Shown here one piece after another: positions 7,923 through 17,127 of a DNA stretch of 64,000 nucleotides. This DNA comes from Megasphaera sp. UBA1696 (GTDB taxonomy: Bacteria; Bacillota; Negativicutes; Veillonellales; Megasphaeraceae). Below the pieces are notes generated by a model. It saw nothing but the letters and a program-made list of their open reading frames with translations. It searched no databases and was not told where the DNA came from. How positions within the stretch are numbered: the stretch's first letter is position 1; each line of letters starts with the position of its first letter. The DNA lies in assembly GCA_002319965.1 (NCBI GenBank), contig DCJQ01000039.1:66573-130572 (forward strand), read 5' to 3'. The position numbers and the translations under genes are program-made.

Positions 7923-8527
7923 TACTTTGCAGCTCCCTTCTCAACCTGTTCTGCCAGATACGCCGCAATGGCCGTATCGTAGACAGCCGTATGATGGAAA
8001 GCTTCCTGCGCCAATTCCAAACGGTATTCATCAGAAAAGGCCCCGTCTTTTTGGAGGATGGAAATGATTTCACCATACTTGTCGGGATTGGTTACGATGG
8101 CGACGTATTTATTGTTCTTCGCCGAAGCACGTACCATGCAGGGACCGCCGATGTCGATGTTTTCAATGGCTTCGGCCAAGGTGACATTCGGTTTGGCAAT
8201 GGTCTGCTGGAACGGATAGAGGTTGACGACGACCAAATCGATGGGCGTAATATCGTGGTCCTTCATAGCTTTGACGTGTTCCGGATTATCGCGGACAGCC
8301 AGGATGGCACCGTGAATTTTCGGATTAAGAGTCTTGACGCGGCCGTCCATCATTTCCGGAAAGCCTGTTACGTCCTGAACGGCAATGACCGGTACGCCTG
8401 CTTCTTTTAACGTACGCATGGTACCGCCCGTCGAAATGATTTCAATGCCGAGAGCCGCCAAGGCCTTGCCCAATTCGACGACGCCCGTTTTATCAGATAC
8501 ACTAATGAGTGCGCGTTTTACCTTCAT
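7922..8527 (-). CDS. Stand-alone IMP cyclohydrolase (N-terminal half of PurH only)
   Basis: 201 residues. The MGS-like IMP cyclohydrolase domain of PurH is complete: [58 protein letters not shown]. It catalyses FAICAR to IMP, the last pathway step. The roughly 310-residue AICAR formyltransferase domain that normally follows is absent: the frame ends cleanly at TAA and overlaps purD, so this is not a local frameshift. The ATG at 8527 is chosen for GGAGGAAGG nearby; an upstream in-frame start would lie inside purN. AICAR formylation must be encoded elsewhere (a separate formyltransferase domain protein or PurP); that is inference. Confidence 0.92.
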   Translation of the reverse strand: MKVKRALISVSDKTGVVELGKALAALGIEIISTGGTMRTLKEAGVPVIAVQDVTGFPEMMDGRVKTLNPKIHGAILAVRDNPEHVKAMKDHDITPIDLVVVNLYPFQQTIAKPNVTLAEAIENIDIGGPCMVRASAKNNKYVAIVTNPDKYGEIISILQKDGAFSDEYRLELAQEAFHHTAVYDTAIAAYLAEQVEKGAAK

Positions 8528-8540
8528 GCTAACCTTCCTC

Positions 8541-9155
8541 CTATTCCTGAGTTCCCATGACGACATTGCCGCGGACCGTCAATTTGTCGTCACAAAAGAG
8601 TGCCGCTGCCTTAATGTATGTCGGATGTTCCTTGGTGAGGATCCGAGCCGCCAGTGTATCTTCCGTGTCATCTTCATAAACCGGCACGGATGACTGCAGG
8701 ATAATCGGACCGGCATCCATATCGGGCACGACGAAGTGAACCGTGCAGCCGGCAATCTTGACGCCGGCTTCGATGGCCTGACGCTGTGCGTGGAGACCGC
8801 GGAAGGACGGCAAGAGAGCCGGATGGATATTGAGCATCTTGTGTTCATAATGAGCGATGAAGTCGCTGCTCAAGAGACGCATGAAGCCGGCCAGGCAGAT
8901 AAGGTCTGCTTCATAAGGAGCAATGGCTTCGAGGATATATGTTTCAAAAGCTTCTTTCGAATCAAAGGCCTTGCGGTCGGCTAAGATGACCGGTATCCCC
9001 CATTCGCGGGCCCGATCCATGACCGGTGCGCCGGGGATATCGCAGACCAAGGCCTTGATATCCGCCTTGATGGTACCGGCTTCGACGGCCTCGTGGAGGG
9101 CAATGGCATTGGAGCCGCGTCCGGAGGCAAAAATGACCATCTTTTTCTTAGTCAT
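8541..9155 (-). CDS. purN: Phosphoribosylglycinamide formyltransferase
   Basis: 204 residues. Uses 10-formyl-THF to formylate GAR (third step of IMP synthesis). Visible: FASGRGSN phosphate-binding loop, LAGFMRLL, the catalytic [10 protein letters not shown] segment, [16 protein letters not shown] with the conserved His and Asp. The family usually has SFPG where this protein has SFRG. Start overlaps the end of purM by 8 bp, indicating translational coupling. Confidence 0.96.
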   Translation of the reverse strand: MTKKKMVIFASGRGSNAIALHEAVEAGTIKADIKALVCDIPGAPVMDRAREWGIPVILADRKAFDSKEAFETYILEAIAPYEADLICLAGFMRLLSSDFIAHYEHKMLNIHPALLPSFRGLHAQRQAIEAGVKIAGCTVHFVVPDMDAGPIILQSSVPVYEDDTEDTLAARILTKEHPTYIKAAALFCDDKLTVRGNVVMGTQE

Positions 9156-10212
9156 GGAACACGCCTCCCCGCAGCGTAACGGGTACGTCTGAGTCTACGA
9201 CTTTACCGATGACATAGGCTTTTTCATCGCGGTCAGCCAAATTCTTAAGGATACTGTCGGCGTCCTTTTCGTCGACGATCATGATCATGCCGATACCCAT
9301 GTTAAAGGTACGGTACATTTCTTTCGCATCGACGCCGCCCCACTTCTGGAGGAGCGAGAAAATCGGCAGCTGCGGCCACGACGTGACGTCGATATCGACG
9401 CCGACGCCTTTTGGCAGGACGCGGGGAATATTTTCATAGAAACCGCCGCCGGTGATGTGGACCATGCCTTTGACGGTAAAGTTTTTGATGATCGGCAGGC
9501 ACGGACGCGGATAGAGGCGGGTCGGCGTGAGCAGGCATTCGCCAATGGTCATGCCTAATTCATCGACGTACTGGTCGAGTTTCATCTGTTGGCGTTCAAA
9601 GACGATCTTACGGACCAGGGAGAACCCGTTAGAATGGACGCCCGTCGACGGCAGGCCGATGAGGACGTCGCCGGCCTTGATCGTTTCGCCGGTAATGACT
9701 TTGTCACGGTCGACGATGCCGACGCCAAAGCCGGCTAAATCGTAGTCGTCTTTGGCATAGAAGCCGGCCATTTCTGCCGTTTCACCGCCGAGGAGAGCGC
9801 AGCCTGATTCTTTGCAGGCATTGGCTACCCCTTTTACAATGGAGGCAACCTGGACCGGATCGAGCTTGCCGACGGCGATGTAGTCGAGGAAGAACAAGGG
9901 TTCCGCACCTTGAACGAGGACGTCATTGATGGACATGGCCACGCAGTCCTGACCGACCGTATCGTGCTTGTCCATCAGGATGGCCAGGCGCAGTTTCGTA
10001 CCGACCCCGTCGGTACCGCTGACCAGGATCGGCTTTTTAATATCGCTGTCCATCAGCGAAAAGAGGCCGCCAAAACCGCCGAGGTCGCCGAGGACTTCCG
10101 GACGGTACGTGGCTTTTACAGAGTCTTTCATCAATTCGACGGCTTTATTGCCTGCGTCGATATCGACACCGGCGTCGGCATAGGTCAAACCTTTATTTGT
10201 GTTCGAGAGCAT
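9148..10212 (-). CDS. purM: Phosphoribosylformylglycinamidine cyclo-ligase (AIR synthetase)
   Basis: 354 residues. Converts FGAM to AIR with ATP. Motifs: [11 protein letters not shown] at the N-terminus, [12 protein letters not shown], the [23 protein letters not shown] block, [11 protein letters not shown] and [13 protein letters not shown]. The ATG at 10212 has GGAAGGAG 5-6 nt upstream; an upstream frame extension reads through the 3' end of purF and is rejected. Overlaps purF by 20 bp. Confidence 0.96.
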   Translation of the reverse strand: MLSNTNKGLTYADAGVDIDAGNKAVELMKDSVKATYRPEVLGDLGGFGGLFSLMDSDIKKPILVSGTDGVGTKLRLAILMDKHDTVGQDCVAMSINDVLVQGAEPLFFLDYIAVGKLDPVQVASIVKGVANACKESGCALLGGETAEMAGFYAKDDYDLAGFGVGIVDRDKVITGETIKAGDVLIGLPSTGVHSNGFSLVRKIVFERQQMKLDQYVDELGMTIGECLLTPTRLYPRPCLPIIKNFTVKGMVHITGGGFYENIPRVLPKGVGVDIDVTSWPQLPIFSLLQKWGGVDAKEMYRTFNMGIGMIMIVDEKDADSILKNLADRDEKAYVIGKVVDSDVPVTLRGGVFHD

Positions 10213-11620
10213 ATTTTTCTCCTTCCTCGTTCGTCTGCGGCGTATCCGTAGGATAATCATCGTTGAAGCAAGCTAAGCACATATCTTCCTGAGGAATGTG
10301 TTCAATGGCCCGGTTGAGGCCGTCGATGGAAATGAAGTGCAGCTTGTCGACGCCGATGTATTTTTGAATCTGTTCCTGGCTGAAAGTCGACGCAATGAGT
10401 TCCTTGCGGACCGACGTATCGATGCCGTAGAAGCAGGGATATTTGATAGGCGGTGCCGAAACGCACATATAGACTTCCTTGGCACCGGCTTCCCGCAGGA
10501 GCTTACAGATGATGCCGCTCGTCGTGCCGCGGACGATGGAGTCGTCGACCATGACGATGCGCTTGCCCTTGACGACGGATTTAACGACGTTGAGTTTCAT
10601 GCGGACAGCCAATTCACGCTGTTTCTGATTCGGCTTAATAAAGGTACGGCCCATGTAGCGGTTCTTGATGAGACCATGTTTGAAAGGAATGCCCGAAGCC
10701 TGGGAGTAACCGATGGCTGCCGTATTGCCGCTGTCGGGGACAGAGATGACGATATCGGCATCATACTGGGTTTCATTCCACATTTCACGACCCATGTTCA
10801 GGCGGGCCTGATAGACGTCCTGACCGTCGATGACGCTGTCGGGACGGGCAAAATAAATGTATTCAAAAGAACAGACCTGCTTGCGCGGTGCCTTGGCAAA
10901 AATCGTCGATTTGACACCGTTTTCATTGATCTGAACGAATTCGCCGGGATGGACGTCGCGGACGAATTTAGCGCCGATGGCGTCGAGGGCACACGTTTCC
11001 GAAGCCAAGACCCAGCCGCCTTCATCGGTACGACCGATGCACAACGGACGGAAACCGTAAGGGTCACGGACACCATAAAGGGTGTCTTTCGTCATGAGGA
11101 CCAAAGAGTATGCACCTTGAATGCGATTCATGCTTTCCATGATGCGTTCTTCAATAGTGGATTTCTGGCTGCGGCTGATGAGGTTGACGATGATTTCACT
11201 ATCCATAGTCGTCTGGAAAGCAGCGCCGCCGCGGTCGAGTTCTTCGCGGAGAGCCCGGGTATTGGTCAGGTTGCCGTTATGAGCCAGGGCCAACTGTCCC
11301 ATCGGTGTATATACCGCCAAGGGCTGGATATTGCGCGGGTTATTGGAACCGGTCGTCGAGTAGCGGACGTGGCCGATCCCGACAGGACCCCCTTCTTCTT
11401 CCGGTACGCCGTCGGCAAAGACCGTACTGATGAGCCCCATACCGCGGTAGGTATGAATATCCTGGCCGTCGGTCAAAGCGATGCCGCCGCTTTCCTGGCC
11501 GCGGTGCTGCAGGGCAAAGAGCCCCCAATATACGTAGCGGGGAATATCGAGGTGTTTATCAAAAATCCCTAAGACGCCACATTCTTCATGCTGCTTATCC
11601 CAAATCGGATCGTAAAACAT
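10193..11620 (-). CDS. purF: Amidophosphoribosyltransferase
   Basis: 475 residues. Commits PRPP and glutamine to purine synthesis. The N-terminal nucleophile Cys is residue 14 ([10 protein letters not shown]), implying a 13-residue propeptide as in Bacillus-type enzymes. Glutaminase segment [13 protein letters not shown] and PRPP loop [13 protein letters not shown] are present. Cysteines consistent with the Bacillus-type 4Fe-4S site are seen, including CLAC near residue 455. It follows purE by 43 bp and overlaps purM. Confidence 0.97.
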   Translation of the reverse strand: MFYDPIWDKQHEECGVLGIFDKHLDIPRYVYWGLFALQHRGQESGGIALTDGQDIHTYRGMGLISTVFADGVPEEEGGPVGIGHVRYSTTGSNNPRNIQPLAVYTPMGQLALAHNGNLTNTRALREELDRGGAAFQTTMDSEIIVNLISRSQKSTIEERIMESMNRIQGAYSLVLMTKDTLYGVRDPYGFRPLCIGRTDEGGWVLASETCALDAIGAKFVRDVHPGEFVQINENGVKSTIFAKAPRKQVCSFEYIYFARPDSVIDGQDVYQARLNMGREMWNETQYDADIVISVPDSGNTAAIGYSQASGIPFKHGLIKNRYMGRTFIKPNQKQRELAVRMKLNVVKSVVKGKRIVMVDDSIVRGTTSGIICKLLREAGAKEVYMCVSAPPIKYPCFYGIDTSVRKELIASTFSQEQIQKYIGVDKLHFISIDGLNRAIEHIPQEDMCLACFNDDYPTDTPQTNEEGEKYALEHK

Positions 11621-11663
11621 GAATTAAACCTCCTGTTATTGAGAAAAATAGGACGCAATCCCC

Positions 11664-12158
11664 TTACAGGGCCTTTACGTCTTCTTGTAATTTCTGGTTC
11701 TTAGCCATGACTTCATTGGCCATGTTTTCGCGATAAGCCTTGTACTTCTTCGCTAATTCGGCATCGCTGACAGCGCCGATCTGAACGGCCAAAAGGGCCG
11801 CATTCTTGGCGCCGTTAATAGCGACAGTGGCGACAGGAATCCCCGACGGCATCTGAACGATGGCCAAGAGGGCATCCATGCCCTGCAAACTGCCGCTTTC
11901 CAAAGGAACGCCGATGACCGGCAGCGTCGTGTAGCTGGCAACGACACCGGGCAAATGAGCTGCCATGCCGGCGCCGACGACAAAAGCCCCGATACCGCGT
12001 TCTTCAGCTGTCGTGACGAATTCGCGAACCGCTGCCGGTGTCCGATGGGCCGATGCCAATAAGACTTCATAGTCTACCCCAAATTCTTTAAAAATAGCTA
12101 CTGCTTTTTTCATAACGGGAAAATCAGAGTCGCTTCCCATAATTAAAGCTACCTTCAT
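11664..12158 (-). CDS. purE: N5-carboxyaminoimidazole ribonucleotide mutase (class I PurE)
   Basis: 164 residues. Interconverts N5-CAIR and CAIR. Motifs GSDSDFPVMKKA, the SAHRTP catalytic loop (His) and GAGMAAHLPGVVAS are those of class I PurE. The ATG at 12158 has AAGGAGGGG upstream. First structural gene of the operon, preceded by a 160-nt leader with a short ORF and a terminator. No purK is adjacent in this window. Confidence 0.96.
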   Translation of the reverse strand: MKVALIMGSDSDFPVMKKAVAIFKEFGVDYEVLLASAHRTPAAVREFVTTAEERGIGAFVVGAGMAAHLPGVVASYTTLPVIGVPLESGSLQGMDALLAIVQMPSGIPVATVAINGAKNAALLAVQIGAVSDAELAKKYKAYRENMANEVMAKNQKLQEDVKAL

Positions 12159-12180
12159 CAGAGACCCCTCCTTAGGAATA

Positions 12181-12214
12181 ACAAAACCCAAAAGTGACAG
12201 AAATCACCTTTGGG
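12181..12214 (-). terminator. Leader terminator (attenuator) upstream of purE
   Basis: Minus-strand arms CCCAAAGGTGA (12214-12204) and TCACTTTTGGG (12197-12187) pair over 11 positions with one G-T, loop of 6, then TTTTGT. It lies between the pur promoter and the purE start, 7 nt after the stop codon of a 19-codon leader ORF, so it would cut transcription before purE unless prevented. Confidence 0.75.
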
Positions 12215-12221
12215 CTTTCAG

Positions 12222-12281
12222 TTAGATACACGGAGACTGTTTACAAACGGCATAAAAACCTGTCCATAAACATTTTGTCAT
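12222..12281 (-). CDS. Putative leader peptide of the purine operon (19 aa)
   Basis: ATG at 12281 with AAGGAG 7 nt upstream (12294-12289) opens a frame MTKCLWTGFYAVCKQSPCI ending at TAA 12224-12222. It lies on the transcript made from the promoter at 12326-12354. Its ribosome binding site GGAGAC (12292-12287) can pair with GTCTCC (12237-12232) near the end of the ORF. The stop codon is immediately before the terminator stem, so ribosome position could influence terminator folding. The geometry fits transcription attenuation, but no known leader family was recognised. Confidence 0.5.
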   Translation of the reverse strand: MTKCLWTGFYAVCKQSPCI

Positions 12282-12325
12282 AGTGCGTCTCCTTATTGAT
12301 TAAAATATTTATCAAACACACTTTG

Positions 12326-12354
12326 ATTCTATCAAAAAGACACCTGCCTGTCAA
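12326..12354 (-). promoter_or_regulatory. Promoter of the purine operon
   Basis: Minus-strand TTGACA (12354-12349), 17-bp spacer and TAGAAT (12331-12326): near-perfect sigma-70 promoter. Predicted start near 12319 gives a leader of about 160 nt before purE. Confidence 0.8.
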
Positions 12355-12445
12355 TGAAAAACCGCCTTTCTATGGCAAGACAGTATCCCCCACCAAGGGA
12401 CTGTGTTACAATGGAATAAAGATGCGATGGAACGGAGGAATACCG

Positions 12446-14977
12446 ATGAATTTAAACGAGAAGCAGCAGCAAGTCGTAAATGAGCTGTCAGAGTCGATTT
12501 TACTCAATGCCCCGGCCGGAACCGGCAAGACCCGGGTCCTGGCAGCAAGGGTTGCCAATATCTTAGCCCAAAAGAAGGCCAAGGGCTCGGAAATCCTCTG
12601 CCTGACCTTCACCAACCGAGCCTGCAAGGAACTGAAAAACCGCATCATCGACACGGTACCGGAAGAAGGCTTTGCCGTCACGGTAAAAACCATCCACAGT
12701 TTCTGCTACAGCCTCATCAAAGAAGAGACAAAGCGGCAAAGTGACCGCTTCAACGATTTCCTGATCTATGACGACGAAGACTGCAAACAACTCCTCGACT
12801 CCATAGACCTTACGAGAACGACACCGCGTCCGGCATTACAGGAACTTCAGACCTTCATCGAATTTGAAAAAAAGAAACGCGTCATCCCCGGCCTGCGCGA
12901 TTTCACCAATATTCAGGATGACCTCAAGGGTTGGCTCTCAGACTACGGCGAAGACCTTGTTTGGGAATACGATATCGCCCTTGCCGACAACCACGCCATC
13001 GATTTTACCGACCTCATTACCGGGGCCTATGAATTTCTCCAAGACGATGCCGTCTGTCGCCGCTGGCGGGAAAAGTTCCGCTTTATCTCGGTCGACGAAA
13101 TGCAGGATACAAGTGAAGTCGAATATACCGTTATCAGCCGCCTCTTTCCGGGCCGCAATATTCTCCTCTGCGGCGATTACTTCCAGACGATTTATGAATG
13201 GCGCGGATCCTATCCCCAATACATTTGGCAAGAGTTTAGAAACGACTATCAGCCTCTGGAAGTTACCTTCACCACCAATTACCGGGCCACTCAGCTCTTG
13301 CTGGAAGCCTCTCAGTCCTTCTTATTCCGCACCTTGGGGAAAGTGACCGTCCAGAGCATCTATACCGAACCGGGCATCTCGGCCTCAAAGGATCGCGGCG
13401 CCCCCATCGTCCTCCATAAAGCCGGCACCGGGTTTGAGGAAGCCCGCTGGATTTTCCGGGAAATCAAAGCCCTTCCTCCGGAAGAACGCCTGAAGACCTG
13501 CATCCTCGTCCGCGACAACCGCCAGGCTAAGCTGATCTGGATGGGCATTACGTCGCATAACCAAAAGTACCCGCAAGACCAGCAGCTGCCGGTCACCTGC
13601 ATCGACCAATTCCACCTGTTTAAACGACAGGAATGCAAAGACGTCCTGGCTTATCTGCGCCTCGTGCTTAATAAACACGACAACCTCAGCCTGAAGCGAG
13701 TCGTCCAACGCTTCGTCCCCCGCATCGGCCGACGTACCCTGGAAACCATCGAAAGCGATTCCTATCGAAAGGTCGGCCTCATGCTCAGCGACTTCATCGA
13801 CCCCCTGTCCCACCAAGGGGGTGACCCTTACGGGCTCCTACTGACGGCACTCGCCGAAGGACGGCTGGTCGTCTTCGACGTCGAAAGCACAGGCACCGAC
13901 ACGACGCAGGATGAAATCATCCAAATCGCCGCCATCCGCCTCGATGCGAAAGGGCAGCCCATCGATAAGTTCAACACTTATGTAAAAGCCGGACGATCCG
14001 TCGGCACGTCATACTACGTCCATCACATCAGCGACGAAAAACTGGCCGCCGAAGGAATTCCGCCCAAAGAAGCCCTGACAAAATTCTTGGCCTTTGCCAA
14101 AGACGCCGTCATCGTCGGCCACAACGTCACCTACGACTTGTCCATCCTCCAAAGCGAACTGCAGCGTCTCAGACTCCCGCAAAAAGCCGACTTTCCCTAT
14201 TACGATACCCTCGACATCTACCGCCGCTTTTACCCGACCTTGCTCAACCATAAGCTAGAGACCTTGAGCCGCCTCTTCCCCAGCGGCCACAAGCCGACGC
14301 ACGACGCCTTTGACGATATTTTGGCTACAGCCGGACTCCTGATCCATGCCATAAACGAAAAGATTCGCCCGACGGAAACAGCCCGCCGGGCCGCTATGGC
14401 CATCTATCTCCCCCTCTTTGCCCCCTTCAGCCGAGAAATGGACGCTTTGCGGCGCTTATCCTATCAGGCACGGCCCACGAAACTTATCACGTCCGTCATG
14501 AATGACAACGGCGTCAAAGCCTGGTATCAAACACATCGTGATACCTCCGACAGAGCCAACCACATCGATCGGTTGGAAAATATCCGTAAGCTCTACCGCA
14601 TCGCAAAAGAAACGGACGACGCCGAACAGAATCCGCGCGATGCCCTGACCGAATTTCTCAAGATGTCGGCCCTTTCTAACAGCGAGCTCGACAGCATGCT
14701 GGCCAAAGACCCGAAAATACCGATCATCACCATTCACCAAGCCAAGGGCCTTGAATTCGACTACGTCTTTATGGCCAGTTTAGAAGACCATGTCTTCCCG
14801 ACTTATTGGGCTCGTCAAAAAGGGGATATCGAAGAAGAAAAACGCCTCTTTTATGTCGCCATGACGCGAGCAAAAAAGAGGCTGTATCTCAGCTGGCACC
14901 AAGGATTCGGCCGTCAGAGCTATCTGCCGAGCCGCTTCTTGAATGGTGTCAATTTAGATTATTGTGAAATCAGATAA
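12446..14977 (+). CDS. UvrD/PcrA-type helicase with inserted DEDDh 3'-5' exonuclease domain
   Basis: 843 residues. Superfamily 1A helicase motifs: Walker A NAPAGTGKT (Lys 28), Walker B SVDEMQD (about 216), TTNYR (about 275), then the C-terminal ITIHQAKGLEFDYVF and RLFYVAMTRAKKR (about 803). Between the helicase halves, at about 473-635, sits a DnaQ/epsilon-like exonuclease: FDVESTGTD (catalytic D and E), GHNVTYD (D), THDAFDD (H and D). So one polypeptide has both unwinding and 3' trimming activities, suggesting DNA repair or recombination. ATG at 12446 chosen for GGAGG at 12434; the frame is open further upstream but lacks a ribosome site. Divergent from the purine operon. Confidence 0.88.
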   Translation: MNLNEKQQQVVNELSESILLNAPAGTGKTRVLAARVANILAQKKAKGSEILCLTFTNRACKELKNRIIDTVPEEGFAVTVKTIHSFCYSLIKEETKRQSDRFNDFLIYDDEDCKQLLDSIDLTRTTPRPALQELQTFIEFEKKKRVIPGLRDFTNIQDDLKGWLSDYGEDLVWEYDIALADNHAIDFTDLITGAYEFLQDDAVCRRWREKFRFISVDEMQDTSEVEYTVISRLFPGRNILLCGDYFQTIYEWRGSYPQYIWQEFRNDYQPLEVTFTTNYRATQLLLEASQSFLFRTLGKVTVQSIYTEPGISASKDRGAPIVLHKAGTGFEEARWIFREIKALPPEERLKTCILVRDNRQAKLIWMGITSHNQKYPQDQQLPVTCIDQFHLFKRQECKDVLAYLRLVLNKHDNLSLKRVVQRFVPRIGRRTLETIESDSYRKVGLMLSDFIDPLSHQGGDPYGLLLTALAEGRLVVFDVESTGTDTTQDEIIQIAAIRLDAKGQPIDKFNTYVKAGRSVGTSYYVHHISDEKLAAEGIPPKEALTKFLAFAKDAVIVGHNVTYDLSILQSELQRLRLPQKADFPYYDTLDIYRRFYPTLLNHKLETLSRLFPSGHKPTHDAFDDILATAGLLIHAINEKIRPTETARRAAMAIYLPLFAPFSREMDALRRLSYQARPTKLITSVMNDNGVKAWYQTHRDTSDRANHIDRLENIRKLYRIAKETDDAEQNPRDALTEFLKMSALSNSELDSMLAKDPKIPIITIHQAKGLEFDYVFMASLEDHVFPTYWARQKGDIEEEKRLFYVAMTRAKKRLYLSWHQGFGRQSYLPSRFLNGVNLDYCEIR

Positions 14978-15536
14978 GGCCGGCCATTCCCAGCACCAGT
15001 CCTAAGACGCCGGACCCGAGGAGGACTTTGATGACGCCGATGCCTTTACGGGTTGCCACGATAGCGGCGATGAGAATGACGAGTCCGCCGCGGCTGAAGG
15101 CCAGCCAATCAGAGGGCAGCTCTTCCGTATTCCATAAGGCCAAGAGGATGAAGCTCAGGCTGGCTACGCAGATAAGGGCTACAACGGCCGGGCGCAGGCC
15201 ATTCAAGATGCCGCGGATCGGTCCGATATCACCGTACTTCAAAAAGATGCGGGCTAAGAAGATACCCAAGAAAAAGGACGGCGTTACAAAGCCCAGCGTC
15301 GCGACGACGGCGCCGCCAAGGCCTGCGATGCGGGTGCCGACGAAGGTCGCCGCGTTGATGCCGATCGGCCCCGGCGTCATCTGCGAAATCGTAAAGATAT
15401 CGACGAATTCACTCATGGTCAGCCAGTGAAAGGTATCGACGACACTGGCCTGAATGAGGGGCATGGATGCATAGCCGCCGCCGACACAGAAGATGCCGAC
15501 CTTAAAAAATTCCCAAAAGAGCAGAGCATAAATCAT
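14970..15536 (-). CDS. Chromate transporter (CHR family), short subunit
   Basis: 188 residues, one CHR domain with about five to six membrane segments. The family signature is visible: FFKVGIFCVGGGYASMPLIQ at the N-terminus, then SQMTPGPIGINAATFVGTR. Short CHR proteins work as pairs of homologous subunits with opposite topology; its partner is immediately upstream (11 bp gap). The family exports chromate or related oxyanions, though the true substrate here is unproven. The 3' end overlaps the end of the convergent helicase gene by 8 bp. Confidence 0.88.
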   Translation of the reverse strand: MIYALLFWEFFKVGIFCVGGGYASMPLIQASVVDTFHWLTMSEFVDIFTISQMTPGPIGINAATFVGTRIAGLGGAVVATLGFVTPSFFLGIFLARIFLKYGDIGPIRGILNGLRPAVVALICVASLSFILLALWNTEELPSDWLAFSRGGLVILIAAIVATRKGIGVIKVLLGSGVLGLVLGMAGLI

Positions 15537-15547
15537 GACGGCACCCC

Positions 15548-16120
15548 CTAGTTATACAGCGCATCGCGCATGAACAAGAAACCGATGATGCCGTCGATGA
15601 GGATGAGCACCATGATATTGGTATCGAAGAACAAGTTGGCTACAAAGGTACCGATGATGATGAGCAGCGGCAGAATCAGTTTTTTCCGGCCCTGCTTGAC
15701 CAGCAGGTCGATGCCGACATTGACGATGAGGGCCGTCGCCCCGCACTGCATGCCGCGGAGAACCATTTTAATATAGGCATTTTGAATAAAATAATCATAG
15801 CTGTAAGAGATGATGGTCAGGGTAATCAAACAGGGCAGAACCGTTGCGACAAGGGCCACCAAGGTCCCGAGAACCCCTGCCATGCGGTAGCCGAGGATGA
15901 CGGCACTGTTGACGGCGACGACACCCGGCATAGACTGGGCAATGGCAACCATATCGAGGGTATCCTTATCGCTGATCCAATGGTATTCGTCGACGTACTT
16001 GCCCTTGAGCAAGGGAATGATGACAAAGCCGCCGCCGACGGTGAAGGCGCTGATTAAAAAAGTCGATTTAAAGAGTGTCCAATAAAAATGAGCATCTCGT
16101 TTCGGTGTGACAAGGTCCAT
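15548..16120 (-). CDS. Chromate transporter (CHR family), partner short subunit
   Basis: 190 residues, single CHR domain: LFKSTFLISAFTVGGGFVIIPLL then AIAQSMPGVVAVNSAVILGYR. First gene of the pair. The ATG at 16120 is preferred because AAAGG lies 9 nt upstream; an ATG three codons earlier abuts the AAGG. Divergent from a LysR regulator across 128 bp, so probably controlled by it. Confidence 0.88.
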   Translation of the reverse strand: MDLVTPKRDAHFYWTLFKSTFLISAFTVGGGFVIIPLLKGKYVDEYHWISDKDTLDMVAIAQSMPGVVAVNSAVILGYRMAGVLGTLVALVATVLPCLITLTIISYSYDYFIQNAYIKMVLRGMQCGATALIVNVGIDLLVKQGRKKLILPLLIIIGTFVANLFFDTNIMVLILIDGIIGFLFMRDALYN

Positions 16121-16164
16121 GAGATTCATCCTTTCTGAGAATAAATGGCTTTTTACATGGCTAG

Positions 16165-16179
16165 TATACCATAGGTATA
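16165..16179. promoter_or_regulatory. Candidate LysR-type operator
   Basis: TATACC-ATA-GGTATA, an inverted repeat with perfect 6-bp arms, lies between the divergent chr pair and the lysR gene. It overlaps the likely -10 (TATACT, minus strand) of the chr pair, the usual place for LysR-type control. Confidence 0.5.
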
Positions 16180-16185
16180 TCTATA

Positions 16186-16213
16186 TTGAAAATATTCGTA
16201 TCGTTGCTATAAT
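16186..16213 (+). promoter_or_regulatory. Promoter of the LysR-family gene
   Basis: TTGAAA (16186-16191), 16-bp spacer, TATAAT (16208-16213), about 35 bp before the ATG at 16249. Confidence 0.6.
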
Positions 16214-16248
16214 ATATGTAAATCATATATCACAAAAAAGGAGACCCT

Positions 16249-17127
16249 ATGGACCTTCGTCAACTCACGTACTTTTTGGCCATCGCCGAAGAAGGCCAGA
16301 TCACGGCAGCTGCCCGGCGCCTGAACATGGCTCAGCCGCCGTTAAGCCAACAAATGAAAGCCCTCGAAGAAGAACTGGGCGTCGAACTTTTTCTGCGGGA
16401 ACCGCGCAGCGTCACCTTGACCGACGCCGGCGAAATCCTATACCGCAGGGCTCGTCAGCTCCTCACCTTGGCTGATTCGACGCGCCGCGAAATCGGCGAC
16501 TTTAAAAGCGGCCTGCGGGGCACCTTAGCCAGCGGCACCGTCTCTTCCTCAGGCAGCGTCATATTGCGACCGGCCCTTCGGCAGTTCCACGACAGCCACC
16601 GCGGCATCCGCTTTGAAATCTACGACGGCAATACCTTCCACATCTTAGATATGCTGCGAAAAGGTCTTATTGAAATCGGCATCGTCCGCACGCCTTTTAA
16701 GCAGGAAGCCTTTGATTGTACCTTTTTGCCGGAAGAACCGATGGTGCTGGCTTATACTGGAAAAGACCCGAACCCTGAAAAAGAGACCTTGACCATCCAC
16801 GATTTAGACGGCCTGCCCCTCATCGTCTACCGCCGCTTCAATCAGCTCCTCCTCGACGTCTGCGAAGGACACAACCTTACCCCGTCCATCCTCTGTCGAA
16901 ACGATGATGCCCGGACGACACTCCTTTGGGCCGAAGCCGGATTAGGCTACGCCGTCGTACCGGCCTCTGCCCTGTCGCCGGCACGGCTGACGACGCTGCA
17001 GATGAAAGTCATCGACGAGCCCCGACTTTGCACGCGCCTGGCCGTCATCACAGCCAAACATCGCTACCTGTCCGGTATTGCCGGCCAGTTCATCGAAGCC
17101 TTGACAAAGCCTGAAATCAGGCCTTAA
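16249..17127 (+). CDS. LysR-family transcriptional regulator
   Basis: 292 residues. N-terminal helix-turn-helix MDLRQLTYFLAIAEEGQ, ITAAARRLNMAQPPLSQQMKAL and ELGVELFLRE is the canonical LysR start; the remainder is a two-lobed effector-binding domain. AAAAGGAGA precedes the ATG. Divergent orientation to the chromate-transporter pair and the palindrome between them suggest it controls that pair and itself. Effector unknown. Confidence 0.93.
   Translation: MDLRQLTYFLAIAEEGQITAAARRLNMAQPPLSQQMKALEEELGVELFLREPRSVTLTDAGEILYRRARQLLTLADSTRREIGDFKSGLRGTLASGTVSSSGSVILRPALRQFHDSHRGIRFEIYDGNTFHILDMLRKGLIEIGIVRTPFKQEAFDCTFLPEEPMVLAYTGKDPNPEKETLTIHDLDGLPLIVYRRFNQLLLDVCEGHNLTPSILCRNDDARTTLLWAEAGLGYAVVPASALSPARLTTLQMKVIDEPRLCTRLAVITAKHRYLSGIAGQFIEALTKPEIRP

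Noticed and set aside
10298..11572. Long open frame of 424 codons on the plus strand opposite purF
   Set aside because: Antisense shadow of a well-conserved purF; no family motif and no promoter or ribosome site.
12232..12292. Purine (guanine/adenine) riboswitch upstream of purE
   Set aside because: A closing stem exists, but the conserved purine-aptamer junction sequences are absent; a leader ORF with a good ribosome site explains the region better.
12296..12445. 50-residue N-terminal extension of the helicase
   Set aside because: It overlaps the purine operon promoter region on the other strand, has no ribosome site, and the family start fits ATG 12446.
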